64,000 nt of DNA from Streptomyces aidingensis (GTDB taxonomy: Bacteria > Actinomycetota > Actinomycetes > Streptomycetales > Streptomycetaceae), in assembly GCF_900112355.1 (NCBI RefSeq), contig NZ_FOLM01000002.1:386742-450741 (forward strand), in the 5' to 3' direction. Positions 26,393 through 34,759 of the stretch are shown piece by piece. Below the pieces are notes generated by a model. It was not told where the DNA came from, did no database searches, and saw only the letters and a list, made by a program, of their open reading frames with translations. Every line of letters begins with the position of its first letter. Positions within the stretch are counted from its first letter, which is position 1. The position numbers and the translations under genes are program-made.

Positions 26393-27295
26393 ATGGGCAC
26401 CTGGCCGGTCTCGGCCCAGCCGGCGTGGGCATCCGCCGGCAGACCTTTCGCCGGAGCCGGAACGGCCGGGTACCCGGCGGAGCCGGACGACGACGGCATG
26501 GCCGACGGGCGCGCCGGGCAGGCCGGGCACGCCGGGCTGACCGCCGCCGACACCCTGCCCGGCCCGCGCTCCCTCCCGCCGGAGCCGGACGGCCGGCCGT
26601 CCGGCATCCCGCTGGGCAGCCACCCGGTGGTGCTGCTGGCCGACGCCGACGAGCGCATCCGGCAGGGGCTGACCACCCAGCTCGCCAAGTACCAGGTGTC
26701 GGTGGTGCACTGCGCGGACGGCGCCACCGCCCTGCTGGAGGTGGGGCTGCGCAAACCCGATGTGCTGCTGATATCGGCCGAGCTGCCGGTGCTGGACGGT
26801 GCCACCGTGCTGCGGCTGGTGCGGCGCCGGATGTCCATTCCGGTGGTGCTGGGCGTCGGCCCGGACGACACCCATCTGGTGGCCCCGGCCCTGGCGGCCG
26901 GGGCCAGCGCCTGCGTGGCCCGGCCCTACCGGCCGCGCGAGGTGGCCCAGCTGCTCAGCCTGTCGGACCGCTCCGCGCGCAACTGGGACCAGCCGGTGGT
27001 GTGCGGGCCGCTGACCCTGGACCCGAGCACCTACGAGGTGCGGATGCACGGGGTGCCGACCGCGCGGCTGCCGCTGCGCGAGTTCCAGTTGCTGCATCTG
27101 CTGATGCAGAACGCCGAGAAGGTGATCACCCGGGAGCGGATCCGGGCCGAGCTGTGGGGCGACGGGGCGCGCCGTTCCAACACCATCACCGTGCACATCC
27201 GGCGGCTGCGCGAGCGGCTGGGCGACGACCCGCACCATCCGGACATCATCCAGACCGTGCGGGGCGTCGGTTACCGTCTGGTGCCGCCGAGCTGA
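26393..27295 (+). CDS. Winged-helix response regulator with atypical receiver
   Basis: A 300-residue protein from the ATG at 26393, after GGGAGAG. Residues 1-75 are a Gly/Pro/Ala-rich lead. The receiver-like domain spans about 80-190. Where OmpR-type receivers have the phospho-acceptor Asp, the sequence reads VLLISAELPV with Ser128, and the conserved Lys is replaced by Arg (CVARPYRP). The C-terminal OmpR/PhoB winged helix is intact (RLPLREFQLLHLLMQNAEKV, then TITVHIRRLRERLGD, then IQTVRGVGYRL). It likely binds DNA without Asp phosphorylation. No histidine kinase lies nearby. Its PHO box and position suggest a role in phosphate control. Confidence 0.9.
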   Translation: MGTWPVSAQPAWASAGRPFAGAGTAGYPAEPDDDGMADGRAGQAGHAGLTAADTLPGPRSLPPEPDGRPSGIPLGSHPVVLLADADERIRQGLTTQLAKYQVSVVHCADGATALLEVGLRKPDVLLISAELPVLDGATVLRLVRRRMSIPVVLGVGPDDTHLVAPALAAGASACVARPYRPREVAQLLSLSDRSARNWDQPVVCGPLTLDPSTYEVRMHGVPTARLPLREFQLLHLLMQNAEKVITRERIRAELWGDGARRSNTITVHIRRLRERLGDDPHHPDIIQTVRGVGYRLVPPS

Positions 27296-27400
27296 CCCGG
27301 GCACCGGGGACGCGGCGGGCCGTCCGGGGACGGCCCGGTGAAACGACGGTGAACAGGGCCTCCCGGCCCGGTGACGGACACCATCACAAGCGGGAACACG

Positions 27401-27429
27401 GGGCGGCCGAAGTCATCGGCCGCCCTTTT
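27401..27429 (+). terminator. Rho-independent terminator after response regulator
   Basis: GGGCGGCCGA and TCGGCCGCCC form a perfect ten-base stem with a five-base loop, followed by CTTTTCCCC. The T run is unusual for this GC-rich genome and makes a classical terminator. Confidence 0.85.
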
Positions 27430-27500
27430 CCCCTGGCCTGCCCCATGGCTTTCCCCTAGCCTTCCCCTGGCTTTCCCTGGCTTTCCCACGGCTTGCCCGC
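27430..27500. repeat. Tandem GGCTTTCCC repeats
   Basis: Five or six imperfect copies of a unit like TGGCTTTCCCC (with CTAGCC variants) run directly after the terminator hairpin. The rest of the 518-base gap before the second pstS holds a TTGACA at 27564 without a clear -10, and a single GTTCACC unit at 27730. Confidence 0.65.
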
Positions 27501-27708
27501 GGCGCTTTCCCGCCGCCGCGAGCGCTGTTTCCGCAAGGCAGGGATATCCCCCTATCGGCGTGTTTGACAGGCGGAGTCCGGCCCGGCAGTGCGCGGGAAA
27601 CCTGCCGGACGGGACGGCGGCCCGGCCGGCCGGGGGCCGATGTTCGGCCGGAATTCTCCCCGCCTCACCATGCGTGATGAATTGGCGTCACATGAGCGCC
27701 GCTCACTT

Positions 27709-27740
27709 CTTCATGAGCCGTCTCCTGTCGTTCACCTTCC
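27709..27740 (+). promoter_or_regulatory. Candidate PHO half-box upstream of second pstS
   Basis: GTTCACCTTCC at 27730 is preceded by degenerate units (CTTCATGAGCC, then about 10 bases, near 27709), 74-105 bases before the start codon. Only one unit is a good match, so PhoP control is possible but unproven. Confidence 0.35.
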
Positions 27741-27813
27741 GGCCGTCGGAGTTTCCACCGGGACTCCTAAGTTGCATCGTGGACCGGTTGGGCATACACA
27801 AGGAGCACATGAC

Positions 27814-28911
27814 ATGGGCACGTGGCGAACCCCCGCGCTCACGGCCGTCGTGACGGCCACCGCGGCGCTGGCCACCGGCTGTGGCATGGTCAGCAGTGCG
27901 AGTCCCTCCGACCAGCCCAAGCAGGAGCTGCGCACCGGCATCATCGACGGCGCCGGCGCCACGTTCCCGCATCCGCTGTTCCAGGAATGGATCAACGAGT
28001 ACAACGCCCGGCAGCCGTTCGCCACGATCACCTATCAGGGCGTCGGCTCGGGGGAGGGCGTCAAGCGTTTCCTGGCGGAGGAAACCGACTTCGGTTCCTC
28101 GGACGAGTTCCTCTCCCGCGATCAGATGGCCGATGCCAAGTTGAACCGCTCCTGCGCGGCAGTGCAGTTCCCGGTGGTTTTCGGCTCGGTGGTGATCGCG
28201 TTCAACGACCGGAATCTCGACGGGCTGGTACTGACCGCCGAACTGATCGCCAAGATCTACGACCGCCAGATCACCCACTTCAACGACCCCGAGATCCAGG
28301 AGCTCAACCCGGGCCGGACCCTGCCGGCCACCGAGATCCTCCCGGTGCACCGCGCGGACGGTTCGGGCACCACCTTCGTGTTCACCCACTACCTGGCCTA
28401 CGAGGTGCCGTTCTGGTCGGACGCCTACGGCGAGGGCAAGGAAGTGGAGTGGCACGCCGAGACCCTGGGCGCGGACGGGAACGACGGCGTCACCGCCCAG
28501 GTGATCGAGCAGGCCGGCGCGCTGGGCTATGTCAACCAGTCGTACGCCGTGCAGCACGGCCTGGCCACCGCGCATGTGGTGAACGCCGACGGGGAGGCGA
28601 TCGAGCCGACCCTCCAGGCCACCACCGCCGCCTCCGAGGAGGCCGAGATCCCGGGCACCTTCCAGTTCACCATCGACGACATCGGCGGCGAGGGCTACCC
28701 CATCACCGGCAGCAACTGGGTGTTCGCCTACACCTGCGGCTACGACCGCGAGACCGGCACCCTGCTGCGGGACTTCTGGCGCTGGGCCGTCACCGCCGAC
28801 CAGGCCGACTCCCTGGCCCTGGAGCTGGGCTACGCCCCGATGGGACCCACCCTGAAGGAGCGCGTCCTGCACCAGATCGACCTGATCAACACCGCCGAGA
28901 CCCCCAACTGA
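27814..28911 (+). CDS. Second PstS phosphate-binding lipoprotein
   Basis: This 365-residue protein has AGGAG eight bases before the ATG at 27814. The lipobox LATGC gives a mature N-terminus near residue 23. The fold is PstS: IIDGAGATFPHPLFQEW, VGSGEGVKRFLAEETDFGSS, and the ligand loop HRADGSGTTFVFTHYLA. It is closer to the classical GAGATFP type than the pst-operon PstS 5 kb upstream. It is monocistronic with its own terminator. It may provide a binding protein of different affinity, or bind a related oxyanion. Confidence 0.93.
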   Translation: MGTWRTPALTAVVTATAALATGCGMVSSASPSDQPKQELRTGIIDGAGATFPHPLFQEWINEYNARQPFATITYQGVGSGEGVKRFLAEETDFGSSDEFLSRDQMADAKLNRSCAAVQFPVVFGSVVIAFNDRNLDGLVLTAELIAKIYDRQITHFNDPEIQELNPGRTLPATEILPVHRADGSGTTFVFTHYLAYEVPFWSDAYGEGKEVEWHAETLGADGNDGVTAQVIEQAGALGYVNQSYAVQHGLATAHVVNADGEAIEPTLQATTAASEEAEIPGTFQFTIDDIGGEGYPITGSNWVFAYTCGYDRETGTLLRDFWRWAVTADQADSLALELGYAPMGPTLKERVLHQIDLINTAETPN

Positions 28912-28926
28912 CCGCACTTCGCCACC

Positions 28927-28968
28927 GAGCGCCGCCTCCCCGGCCATGGGCCAAGGGGGGCGGCGCTC
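28927..28968. terminator. Bidirectional terminator between pstS2 and GntR gene
   Basis: GAGCGCCGCC followed by TCCCC pairs with GGGGG and CGGCGGCGCTC-like bases ending at 28968, around an 11-13-base loop. It lies in the 60-base gap between two convergent genes. Confidence 0.75.
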
Positions 28969-28971
28969 AGG

Positions 28972-29730
28972 TCATTCCGTTCCGGCGAGGGGCAGGTTTC
29001 CGTAGACCAGCCTGACGCGGTCGGCCGGAGTGACGACGCGGAGGAACTCCAGGGGCCGGCCCGCCGAGTCCTTGGTCAGGCGCTCGATGCAGAGCACGGG
29101 AATCTTGCCGCCGACCCCGAGCCGGCCGGCCTCCTGCTCGGTCGGCATACGGGCACTCACCGTCTCACTGGCCGTCGCCGGCACGTGTCCCGCCGCGGAC
29201 AGGGCCGCATAGACCCCGCCGTCGATCTTCCGGCGCCCGGCCAGACCGGCGGATTCCGCCAGGTCCCTGGCGTACCAGGCGTGCTGGATCTGCACCACAT
29301 CGTCGGGCCGGATGAGCGCGTGCCGGGTACGGCGCACCACGTCTTCGCTGCCCAGATCGCGGACTCCGGACGGCGCCCCTTCCGCCGTCTCGTGCCGGAC
29401 ATCGACGAGTTCCACGGATCCGTCCAAGCCCTGGGCGGCGGTGGCGGTCTCCCAGGGGCCCTTGGTGCCGCCGGGCGAGAGCACCCGGCCGTACCGGCTG
29501 AGGGGGATCAGCACCGGCGTACGGTGCCGGACGATGGTTCCCGCCTTGCGTCTGGTGTAGACGAGCCCTTTGTCGGCGAGGACCGCGATCGCGTCCCGGA
29601 CGGTCTGGCGCGCCAGCCCGTACCGCTCCTCCAGTTCGCTGATCCTGGGCAGCGTCCCACCCTGGCGGAACTCCCCGGCGTTGATGCGCTGTTCCAGCTC
29701 ATCGGCGAGTTCCCGATAGCCCCTCACCAT
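28972..29730 (-). CDS. GntR family transcriptional regulator (HutC/UTRA type)
   Basis: This is a 252-residue protein from the ATG at 29730 (strong GGGAGG site upstream). The N-terminal winged helix (ELADELEQRINAGEFRQGG, then SELEERYGLARQTVRDAIAV) is followed by a UTRA-type ligand domain (IQHAWYARDLAES, then GRPLEFLRVV near the C-terminus). It is divergent from the zinc-protein gene at 29848 and the two share an operator-like inverted repeat. The ligand is unknown. Confidence 0.92.
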   Translation of the reverse strand: MVRGYRELADELEQRINAGEFRQGGTLPRISELEERYGLARQTVRDAIAVLADKGLVYTRRKAGTIVRHRTPVLIPLSRYGRVLSPGGTKGPWETATAAQGLDGSVELVDVRHETAEGAPSGVRDLGSEDVVRRTRHALIRPDDVVQIQHAWYARDLAESAGLAGRRKIDGGVYAALSAAGHVPATASETVSARMPTEQEAGRLGVGGKIPVLCIERLTKDSAGRPLEFLRVVTPADRVRLVYGNLPLAGTE

Positions 29731-29770
29731 GCGTGCACCTCCCCCCTCCGGCTTGTCTCCTGGCGTCAAA

Positions 29771-29822
29771 GCTAGCCCTGTTGACAGCACGCATCAAACA
29801 GCGGCAGGATTTTAGGGCTAGC
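29771..29822. promoter_or_regulatory. Promoter flanked by inverted repeat in GntR divergon
   Basis: GCTAGCCCT (29771-29779) and AGGGCTAGC (29814-29822) are perfect complements 34 bases apart. Between them lies a consensus promoter for the plus-strand gene: TTGACA at 29781, an 18-base spacer and CAGGAT at 29805. The layout suits a regulator that loops or clamps the promoter. Confidence 0.7.
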
Positions 29823-29847
29823 CTTTATGTCTCCGCTGGAGGTTGCC

Positions 29848-30534
29848 ATGCCGCCCACTCGCCCCGAGATGCCCGCAGAGCCTCTGTTCTGGGGAAAGCG
29901 GCGGCTTCCGGTTCCCTGGGCCGCCTCCTGGAGCGGGGAGCGGGTCGCCGTCAGCGGTGACCTGGTCGCGCGTCCGGACGGCACCGGCCTGGCGTACCGG
30001 GACGAGACCGCGGACGACCGGGACCGGTACGGCGTGCTGTGGGCGCGGCTGGCCGGCTCGCCCGGCAACGGGCGGCCCGCCTTCGGCACCCTGCACTCCG
30101 GACGGCAGCGGCATGCCATGCTCCGCCGGCTCTGCCAGGTGTGCGGCGGCCCCGCCGACCGCACCTCCCGAGGCTGGCTGTTCCTCCTGCCGCACTCCGG
30201 CCACCCCGCCGGCGAACCACCTGGCCGGACGGAAGGCGCCCTGTCCACCAAGCCGCCGGTCTGCCGGCCGTGCGCCGACCTCGCCGCACGCCATTGCCCG
30301 CATCTCACCGGCGCAATCGCCGTCCGCTGCCGTGGGCCCCGGGTATGGGGCGTCTTCGGCGGGCTGTGCGTACCGGCCCCCGGCGGCCGGCTCGTCTCCC
30401 CCACCGACGGGTACCTCCCCTACGGCCACCCCGCCACACCCTGGTTCCTCGCCTCCCAGCTCGTCATCCGGCTCACCCGCTGCACACGCACCTCTCTCAC
30501 CGCCGAAGGCCTGGGGCGCACGGGCGACGGGTGA
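29848..30534 (+). CDS. Cys-pair (zinc-ribbon-like) protein of unknown function
   Basis: This is a 228-residue protein starting at the ATG at 29848, nine bases after GGAGG; an upstream ATG at 29827 lacks a site. Two Cys pairs (LCQVCGGPAD near residue 93 and PVCRPCADLAARHCPH near 140) could bind zinc. The C-terminal half (VWGVFGGLCVPAPG, then PWFLASQLVIRLTR) is not recognised. It is paired with the divergent GntR gene. I do not know a function. Confidence 0.75.
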   Translation: MPPTRPEMPAEPLFWGKRRLPVPWAASWSGERVAVSGDLVARPDGTGLAYRDETADDRDRYGVLWARLAGSPGNGRPAFGTLHSGRQRHAMLRRLCQVCGGPADRTSRGWLFLLPHSGHPAGEPPGRTEGALSTKPPVCRPCADLAARHCPHLTGAIAVRCRGPRVWGVFGGLCVPAPGGRLVSPTDGYLPYGHPATPWFLASQLVIRLTRCTRTSLTAEGLGRTGDG

Positions 30535-30560
30535 CGGCGGGGGCCGCTACCGTTGAGCGG

Positions 30561-33149
30561 ATGAGCACGGACAACCGCGGTGGCGCGCCGCGCACCCTCG
30601 CCGACGAGCTGCGCGCCCTGCCCGACGACGCGCTGGCCGAGCTGCTGCGGCTGCGCCCGGACCTGCTCTCGCCGCTGCCCGGGGATCTGTCCCGGCTCGC
30701 CGCCCGGGCCGGCACCCGGCCCTCCGTGCTGCGCGCCCTGGAACGGCTGGACACCTTCACCCTGCAGACCGCCGAGGCGCTGGCCGTGGCCGCCCAGCCC
30801 TGCCCGGCCGAGGCCCTGGCCCGGCTGCTGCCCGGCGGCGAACGGCGGCTGCCCGCCGCGCTGGCCGCGCTGCGCGGCCGGGCCCTGCTCTGGGGCCCGG
30901 ACCAGGCCCTGCGGCTGGTGCGCACCGCCCGGGAGCTGCTGGCGCCCTCGCCCGGCCGTCCCGGCTCCACCGGCCTCGGGCCCACCCTGGCCGAGGCCAC
31001 CGCCGGCTTCCCGCCCAGCCGGATGCAGGAGCTGCTGGCCGCCACCGGGCTGCCGTCCACCCATGACCCGGTGAGCGCGCTGCGCGGGCTGGAGGAGCTG
31101 TTCGCCGACCCGCGGCAGCTGGACAAGCTGCTGGCCGTCGCCCCCGAGCGGGCCCGGGCGGCGCTGGAGAAACTGATCTGGGGGCCGCCGTACGGCGAGC
31201 TGTCGCCGCAGCCGGCGCCGCATCTGCGCTGGCTGCTGGAGCGCGGCCTGCTGATCCCGGTGAACGGTGGCGGCCCCGCGGGCAGCAGCGGCGGCACCGG
31301 CGCCCGTTCCGGCGGGATGACGGTGGTGCTGCCCCGGGAGGCCGCGCTGACGCTGCGCGGCGGCCGGGCGCACCGCGCACCGAGCCCGCTGCCGCCCGAG
31401 GTGACGGTGCGCGCCCGGTACACCCCCGAGGAGGTGGACCGCGCCGCGGCCGGGCAGGCGCACACCGCGCTGACCGTGGTGGAGGAACTGCTGAGCCGCT
31501 GGGAGCAGGACGGCCCGGCGGTGCTGCGGGCCGGCGGGCTGGGCGTGCGCGATCTGCGGAGGCTCGCCACCACGCTGGAGCTGCCGGCGGCGGAGGCCGC
31601 GTTCTGGGCCGAACTCGCCTATGCCGCCGGGCTGGTGGCCTCCGACGGCGAGGCCGACGAGCGCTGGGCCCCGACCCCGGCCGCCGACGAATGGCGCGAG
31701 CTGCCGCCCGAGCGGCGCTGGGCCGCGCTGGTCCTGGCCTGGCTGCGCACCACCCGGGTGCCCGGCCTGATCGGCCGCCGCCCGCCCGCCCCGGCGGGCC
31801 CGGGGGGCCCGGCGGGGCAGGCCGGCCGCGACCAGCGGCCCCCGGTCGCCCTGGGCCCCGGCCTGGACCGCGGCCCGGCCGCGGAACTGCGGCTGGCCGC
31901 GCTGCGGCTGCTGACGGCGCTGGAGCCGGGCGCCGCGGCCGATCCGGAGGCGGTGCGGCACCGGCTGCGCTGGGAGGCCCCGCGCCGCATGCCCGAGGAG
32001 CTGCACACCCTGCTCACCGCCGCCGTCCTGGCCGACGCCGAACGGCTCGGCGTCACCGGCCGCGGCGCACCGGCCGCCCCCGTCCGGCCCCTGCTGGCCG
32101 CCCTCACCCCCGACGACACCCCGGCCGCCCCCGCCGCGGCCCGGGGGGCCGCGGGCGATGCCGGGCCGGATCCGGAGGCCGCCGTGGCGGCCGCGCTCGC
32201 CGAAAGCGCCGCACTGCTCGCGCCGCTGCTGCCGGAGCCGCTGGACGAGGTGCTGCTCCAGGCGGATCTGACCGCCGTGGCGCCCGGGCCGCTCCGGCGC
32301 GAGCTGGCGCAGGCGCTGGCCGTGGCCGCCGACATCGAGTCCAAGGGCGGCGCCACCGTCTACCGCTTCGCGCCCGGCTCGGTGCGCCGCGCGCTGGACG
32401 CGGGCTGGTCCGCCGCCGAGCTGCGCGAGTTCCTGGCCCGCCACTCCCGCACCCCGGTGCCGCAGCCGCTCGCCTATCTGATCGACGACGTGGCCCGCAA
32501 GCACGGCCTGCTCCGGGTCGGCGCCGCCACCAGCTATCTGCGCTGCGACGACGAGACGCTGCTCACCCAGCTTCTCGCCGACCGCCGGGCCGCCGCCCTG
32601 CGGCTGCGCCGGCTGGCCCCCACCGTGCTGCTCTCCCCGGTGGCACCCGAGGTGCTGCTGCAGCGGCTGCGGGAACTGGGCCACGCCCCGGCCGCCGAGT
32701 CCGCCGAGGGCGCGGTGCTGGCCCCGCGCCGCGCCGCGCACCGCACGCCCCCGCGGTCCGCCCCCGAGCCGGTGCCCGACGGCCCGCCGCCCGCCGACCG
32801 GCGGCTGCTGGCCGCCGCGGTGCGGGCGGTCCGCGCCGGGGACCACGCCGCCACCGCCGCCCCGGCCGCCGCGGCCCCGTCCGCCGCCGTCCCGGAGGGT
32901 GTCACCGATCTGGAGCTGCCGCGCCGGACCGCGGCCGAGACCCTGTCCACGCTGCGCGCCGCCGCACACCACGGCGGCCTGGTCCGGATCGGCTATGTGG
33001 GCGCGGACGGCGTGGCCGGCCGGCGCGTGCTGGCCCCGGTGCGGGTGGAGGGCGGCCTGGTCACCGCCTTCGACCACACCGCCGAGGAGATCCGCACCTA
33101 CCCGCTGCACCGCATCACCGGCGCCGCCGCACTCGGCACCGAGCCGTAG
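30561..33149 (+). CDS. Helicase-associated (Helicase_C_3-type) domain protein
   Basis: This 862-residue protein starts at the ATG at 30561. The N-terminal helical repeats (TLADELRALPDDALAELLRL) and a C-terminal XPB/Ssl2-like region (LIDDVARKHGLLRVGAATSY, then RDTLSTLRAA-like strands) are typical of the large actinobacterial proteins with a helicase-associated domain. No Walker A or DEAD/DEVH motif is present, so it is not itself a helicase. It may work with the XPB helicase encoded at 48497. The very GC-rich Ala/Pro linkers are not conserved in type. No operon partner is obvious. Confidence 0.75.
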   Translation: MSTDNRGGAPRTLADELRALPDDALAELLRLRPDLLSPLPGDLSRLAARAGTRPSVLRALERLDTFTLQTAEALAVAAQPCPAEALARLLPGGERRLPAALAALRGRALLWGPDQALRLVRTARELLAPSPGRPGSTGLGPTLAEATAGFPPSRMQELLAATGLPSTHDPVSALRGLEELFADPRQLDKLLAVAPERARAALEKLIWGPPYGELSPQPAPHLRWLLERGLLIPVNGGGPAGSSGGTGARSGGMTVVLPREAALTLRGGRAHRAPSPLPPEVTVRARYTPEEVDRAAAGQAHTALTVVEELLSRWEQDGPAVLRAGGLGVRDLRRLATTLELPAAEAAFWAELAYAAGLVASDGEADERWAPTPAADEWRELPPERRWAALVLAWLRTTRVPGLIGRRPPAPAGPGGPAGQAGRDQRPPVALGPGLDRGPAAELRLAALRLLTALEPGAAADPEAVRHRLRWEAPRRMPEELHTLLTAAVLADAERLGVTGRGAPAAPVRPLLAALTPDDTPAAPAAARGAAGDAGPDPEAAVAAALAESAALLAPLLPEPLDEVLLQADLTAVAPGPLRRELAQALAVAADIESKGGATVYRFAPGSVRRALDAGWSAAELREFLARHSRTPVPQPLAYLIDDVARKHGLLRVGAATSYLRCDDETLLTQLLADRRAAALRLRRLAPTVLLSPVAPEVLLQRLRELGHAPAAESAEGAVLAPRRAAHRTPPRSAPEPVPDGPPPADRRLLAAAVRAVRAGDHAATAAPAAAAPSAAVPEGVTDLELPRRTAAETLSTLRAAAHHGGLVRIGYVGADGVAGRRVLAPVRVEGGLVTAFDHTAEEIRTYPLHRITGAAALGTEP

Positions 33150-33154
33150 CGACG

Positions 33155-33228
33155 CCGGACGGCCGGACGGCCGGACGGCCGGGCGGCCGGGCGGCTGGGC
33201 GGCTGTGCGGCTGGGCGGCCCGGCCGCC
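33155..33228. repeat. Tandem GGCCGGACG/GGCGGCCG repeats
   Basis: After the helicase-associated gene, eight or nine short copies of a GGCCGGACG- then GGCGGCYGG-like unit fill most of the gap to the acyl-CoA synthetase gene. No stem longer than about eight bases is needed to explain it. Confidence 0.65.
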
Positions 33229-33321
33229 ATAGCGGTAACCGCGGTCCCGCTCCAGGCCGGTGGGGGAGGCTTGCCGTGGCCCCTCCCCGGCGCCGCCCCC
33301 GACCGAATGTGGAGGACCACG

Positions 33322-34746
33322 ATGACCATTCCCGCCGACGGTCCCCTGCTGCCGCCGCACCCGGATCTCGACGGGCCCGCGGTGACCGTGGGGGACGCCG
33401 CTCTGGGCCGCGAGGAGCTGTTCGCCGCCGCGGCGGCGGTCGCGGACCGGGTGCACGGCGCGCCCGCGGTCGCCGTGCGCGCCGCCGCCGATCTGCGCAC
33501 CGTGGTGGCGGTCACCGGCTGTCTGCTGGCCGGGGTGCCGGTGGTTCCGGTGGGGCCGGACTCGGGGGCCGCCGAGCGCGCCCATCTGCTGGCCGACTCC
33601 GGGGCCGCGCTCTGGCTGGGCGAGCCGGTGGACGGCCTGCCGGTCGAGGCCGTGCCGGTGGAGCCGGGCGCCCGCTCCGCCACCGTCCGCCCCGAGCCCC
33701 CGGCCGACGCGGTGGCGATGATCATGTACACCTCGGGCACCACCGGCCCGCCCAAGGGCGCCCTGCTGTCCCGCCGGGCGATCGCCGCCGGGCTGGACGG
33801 CCTGGCCGACGCCTGGGCCTGGACCCCGGAGGACGTGCTGGTGCACGGGCTGCCGCTGTTCCATGTGCACGGGCTGATCCTCGGCGTGCTGGGCGCGCTG
33901 CGCACCGGCAGCCCGCTGGTGCACACCCTCCGGCCCGGCCCGGCCGGTTACGCCGGGGCGGTCACCGCCCGGGGCGGCACCCTGCTGTTCGGGGTGCCCA
34001 CGGTCTGGTCCCGGATCGCCGCCGATCCGTCATCGGCGCGGGCGCTCGCCCCGGCCCGGCTGCTGGTCTCGGGCAGCGCACCGCTGCCGGTGCCGGTCGC
34101 CCGGGAACTGGCCCGGCACACCGGCCACACCCCGGTCGAGCGGTACGGCATGACGGAGACGCTGATCACCCTGGCCCAGCGGGCCGACGGGCAGCGCCGT
34201 CCCGGCCGGGTGGGCACCCCGATCGCCGGCGTACAGGCCCGGATCGTGGACGACGCCGGGCAGCCGGCGCCGGCCGACGGCTCCACCCCGGGCGATCTCC
34301 AGGTGCGGGGCGCCACCCTTTTCGACGGCTACCTCGGCCGCCCGGACCCGCTCACCCCGGACGGCTGGTTCCCCACCGGCGATGTCGCCGCCATGGACGG
34401 CGACGGCCACTTCCGGATCGTCGGCCGCAAGTCCACCGATCTGATCAAGTCCGGCGGCTACCGCATCGGGGCCGGGGAGATCGAGACCGCGCTGCTCGGC
34501 CACCCGGCCGTCGCCGAAGCCGCCGTCGTCGGCCTCCCCGACCCCGACCTCGGCCAGCGCGTCGTCGCCTTCGTGGTGCGCCGGGAGGGTTTCGCGGCCG
34601 AACCGGCGGACCTGGTCGCGGAGAAGCTGGTGCGGCATGTCGCCGGGCAGCTCTCGGCGCACAAGCGCCCGCGCGAGATCCGTTTCGTCGCCGGTCTCCC
34701 CCGCAACCACATGGGCAAGGTGCAGAAGCGGCGGCTCACCGAGTAG
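33322..34746 (+). CDS. Acyl-CoA synthetase (MatB/malonyl-CoA synthetase-like)
   Basis: This 474-residue ANL-superfamily enzyme has GGAGG before the ATG at 33322. The AMP-binding P-loop is MYTSGTTGPPKGALLS (near residue 136). A5 is ERYGMTETL, A7 is GWFPTGDVA, A8 is FRIVGRKSTDLIKSGGYRIG and the A10 Lys lies in NHMGKVQKR. The segment after the P-loop (HGLPLFHVHGLILGVLG) resembles malonyl-CoA synthetases. It activates a carboxylate, perhaps malonate or methylmalonate, as a CoA thioester. It converges on pstB2 with a 13-base gap. Confidence 0.9.
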   Translation: MTIPADGPLLPPHPDLDGPAVTVGDAALGREELFAAAAAVADRVHGAPAVAVRAAADLRTVVAVTGCLLAGVPVVPVGPDSGAAERAHLLADSGAALWLGEPVDGLPVEAVPVEPGARSATVRPEPPADAVAMIMYTSGTTGPPKGALLSRRAIAAGLDGLADAWAWTPEDVLVHGLPLFHVHGLILGVLGALRTGSPLVHTLRPGPAGYAGAVTARGGTLLFGVPTVWSRIAADPSSARALAPARLLVSGSAPLPVPVARELARHTGHTPVERYGMTETLITLAQRADGQRRPGRVGTPIAGVQARIVDDAGQPAPADGSTPGDLQVRGATLFDGYLGRPDPLTPDGWFPTGDVAAMDGDGHFRIVGRKSTDLIKSGGYRIGAGEIETALLGHPAVAEAAVVGLPDPDLGQRVVAFVVRREGFAAEPADLVAEKLVRHVAGQLSAHKRPREIRFVAGLPRNHMGKVQKRRLTE

Positions 34747-34759
34747 CCGCCGGGCGCGG

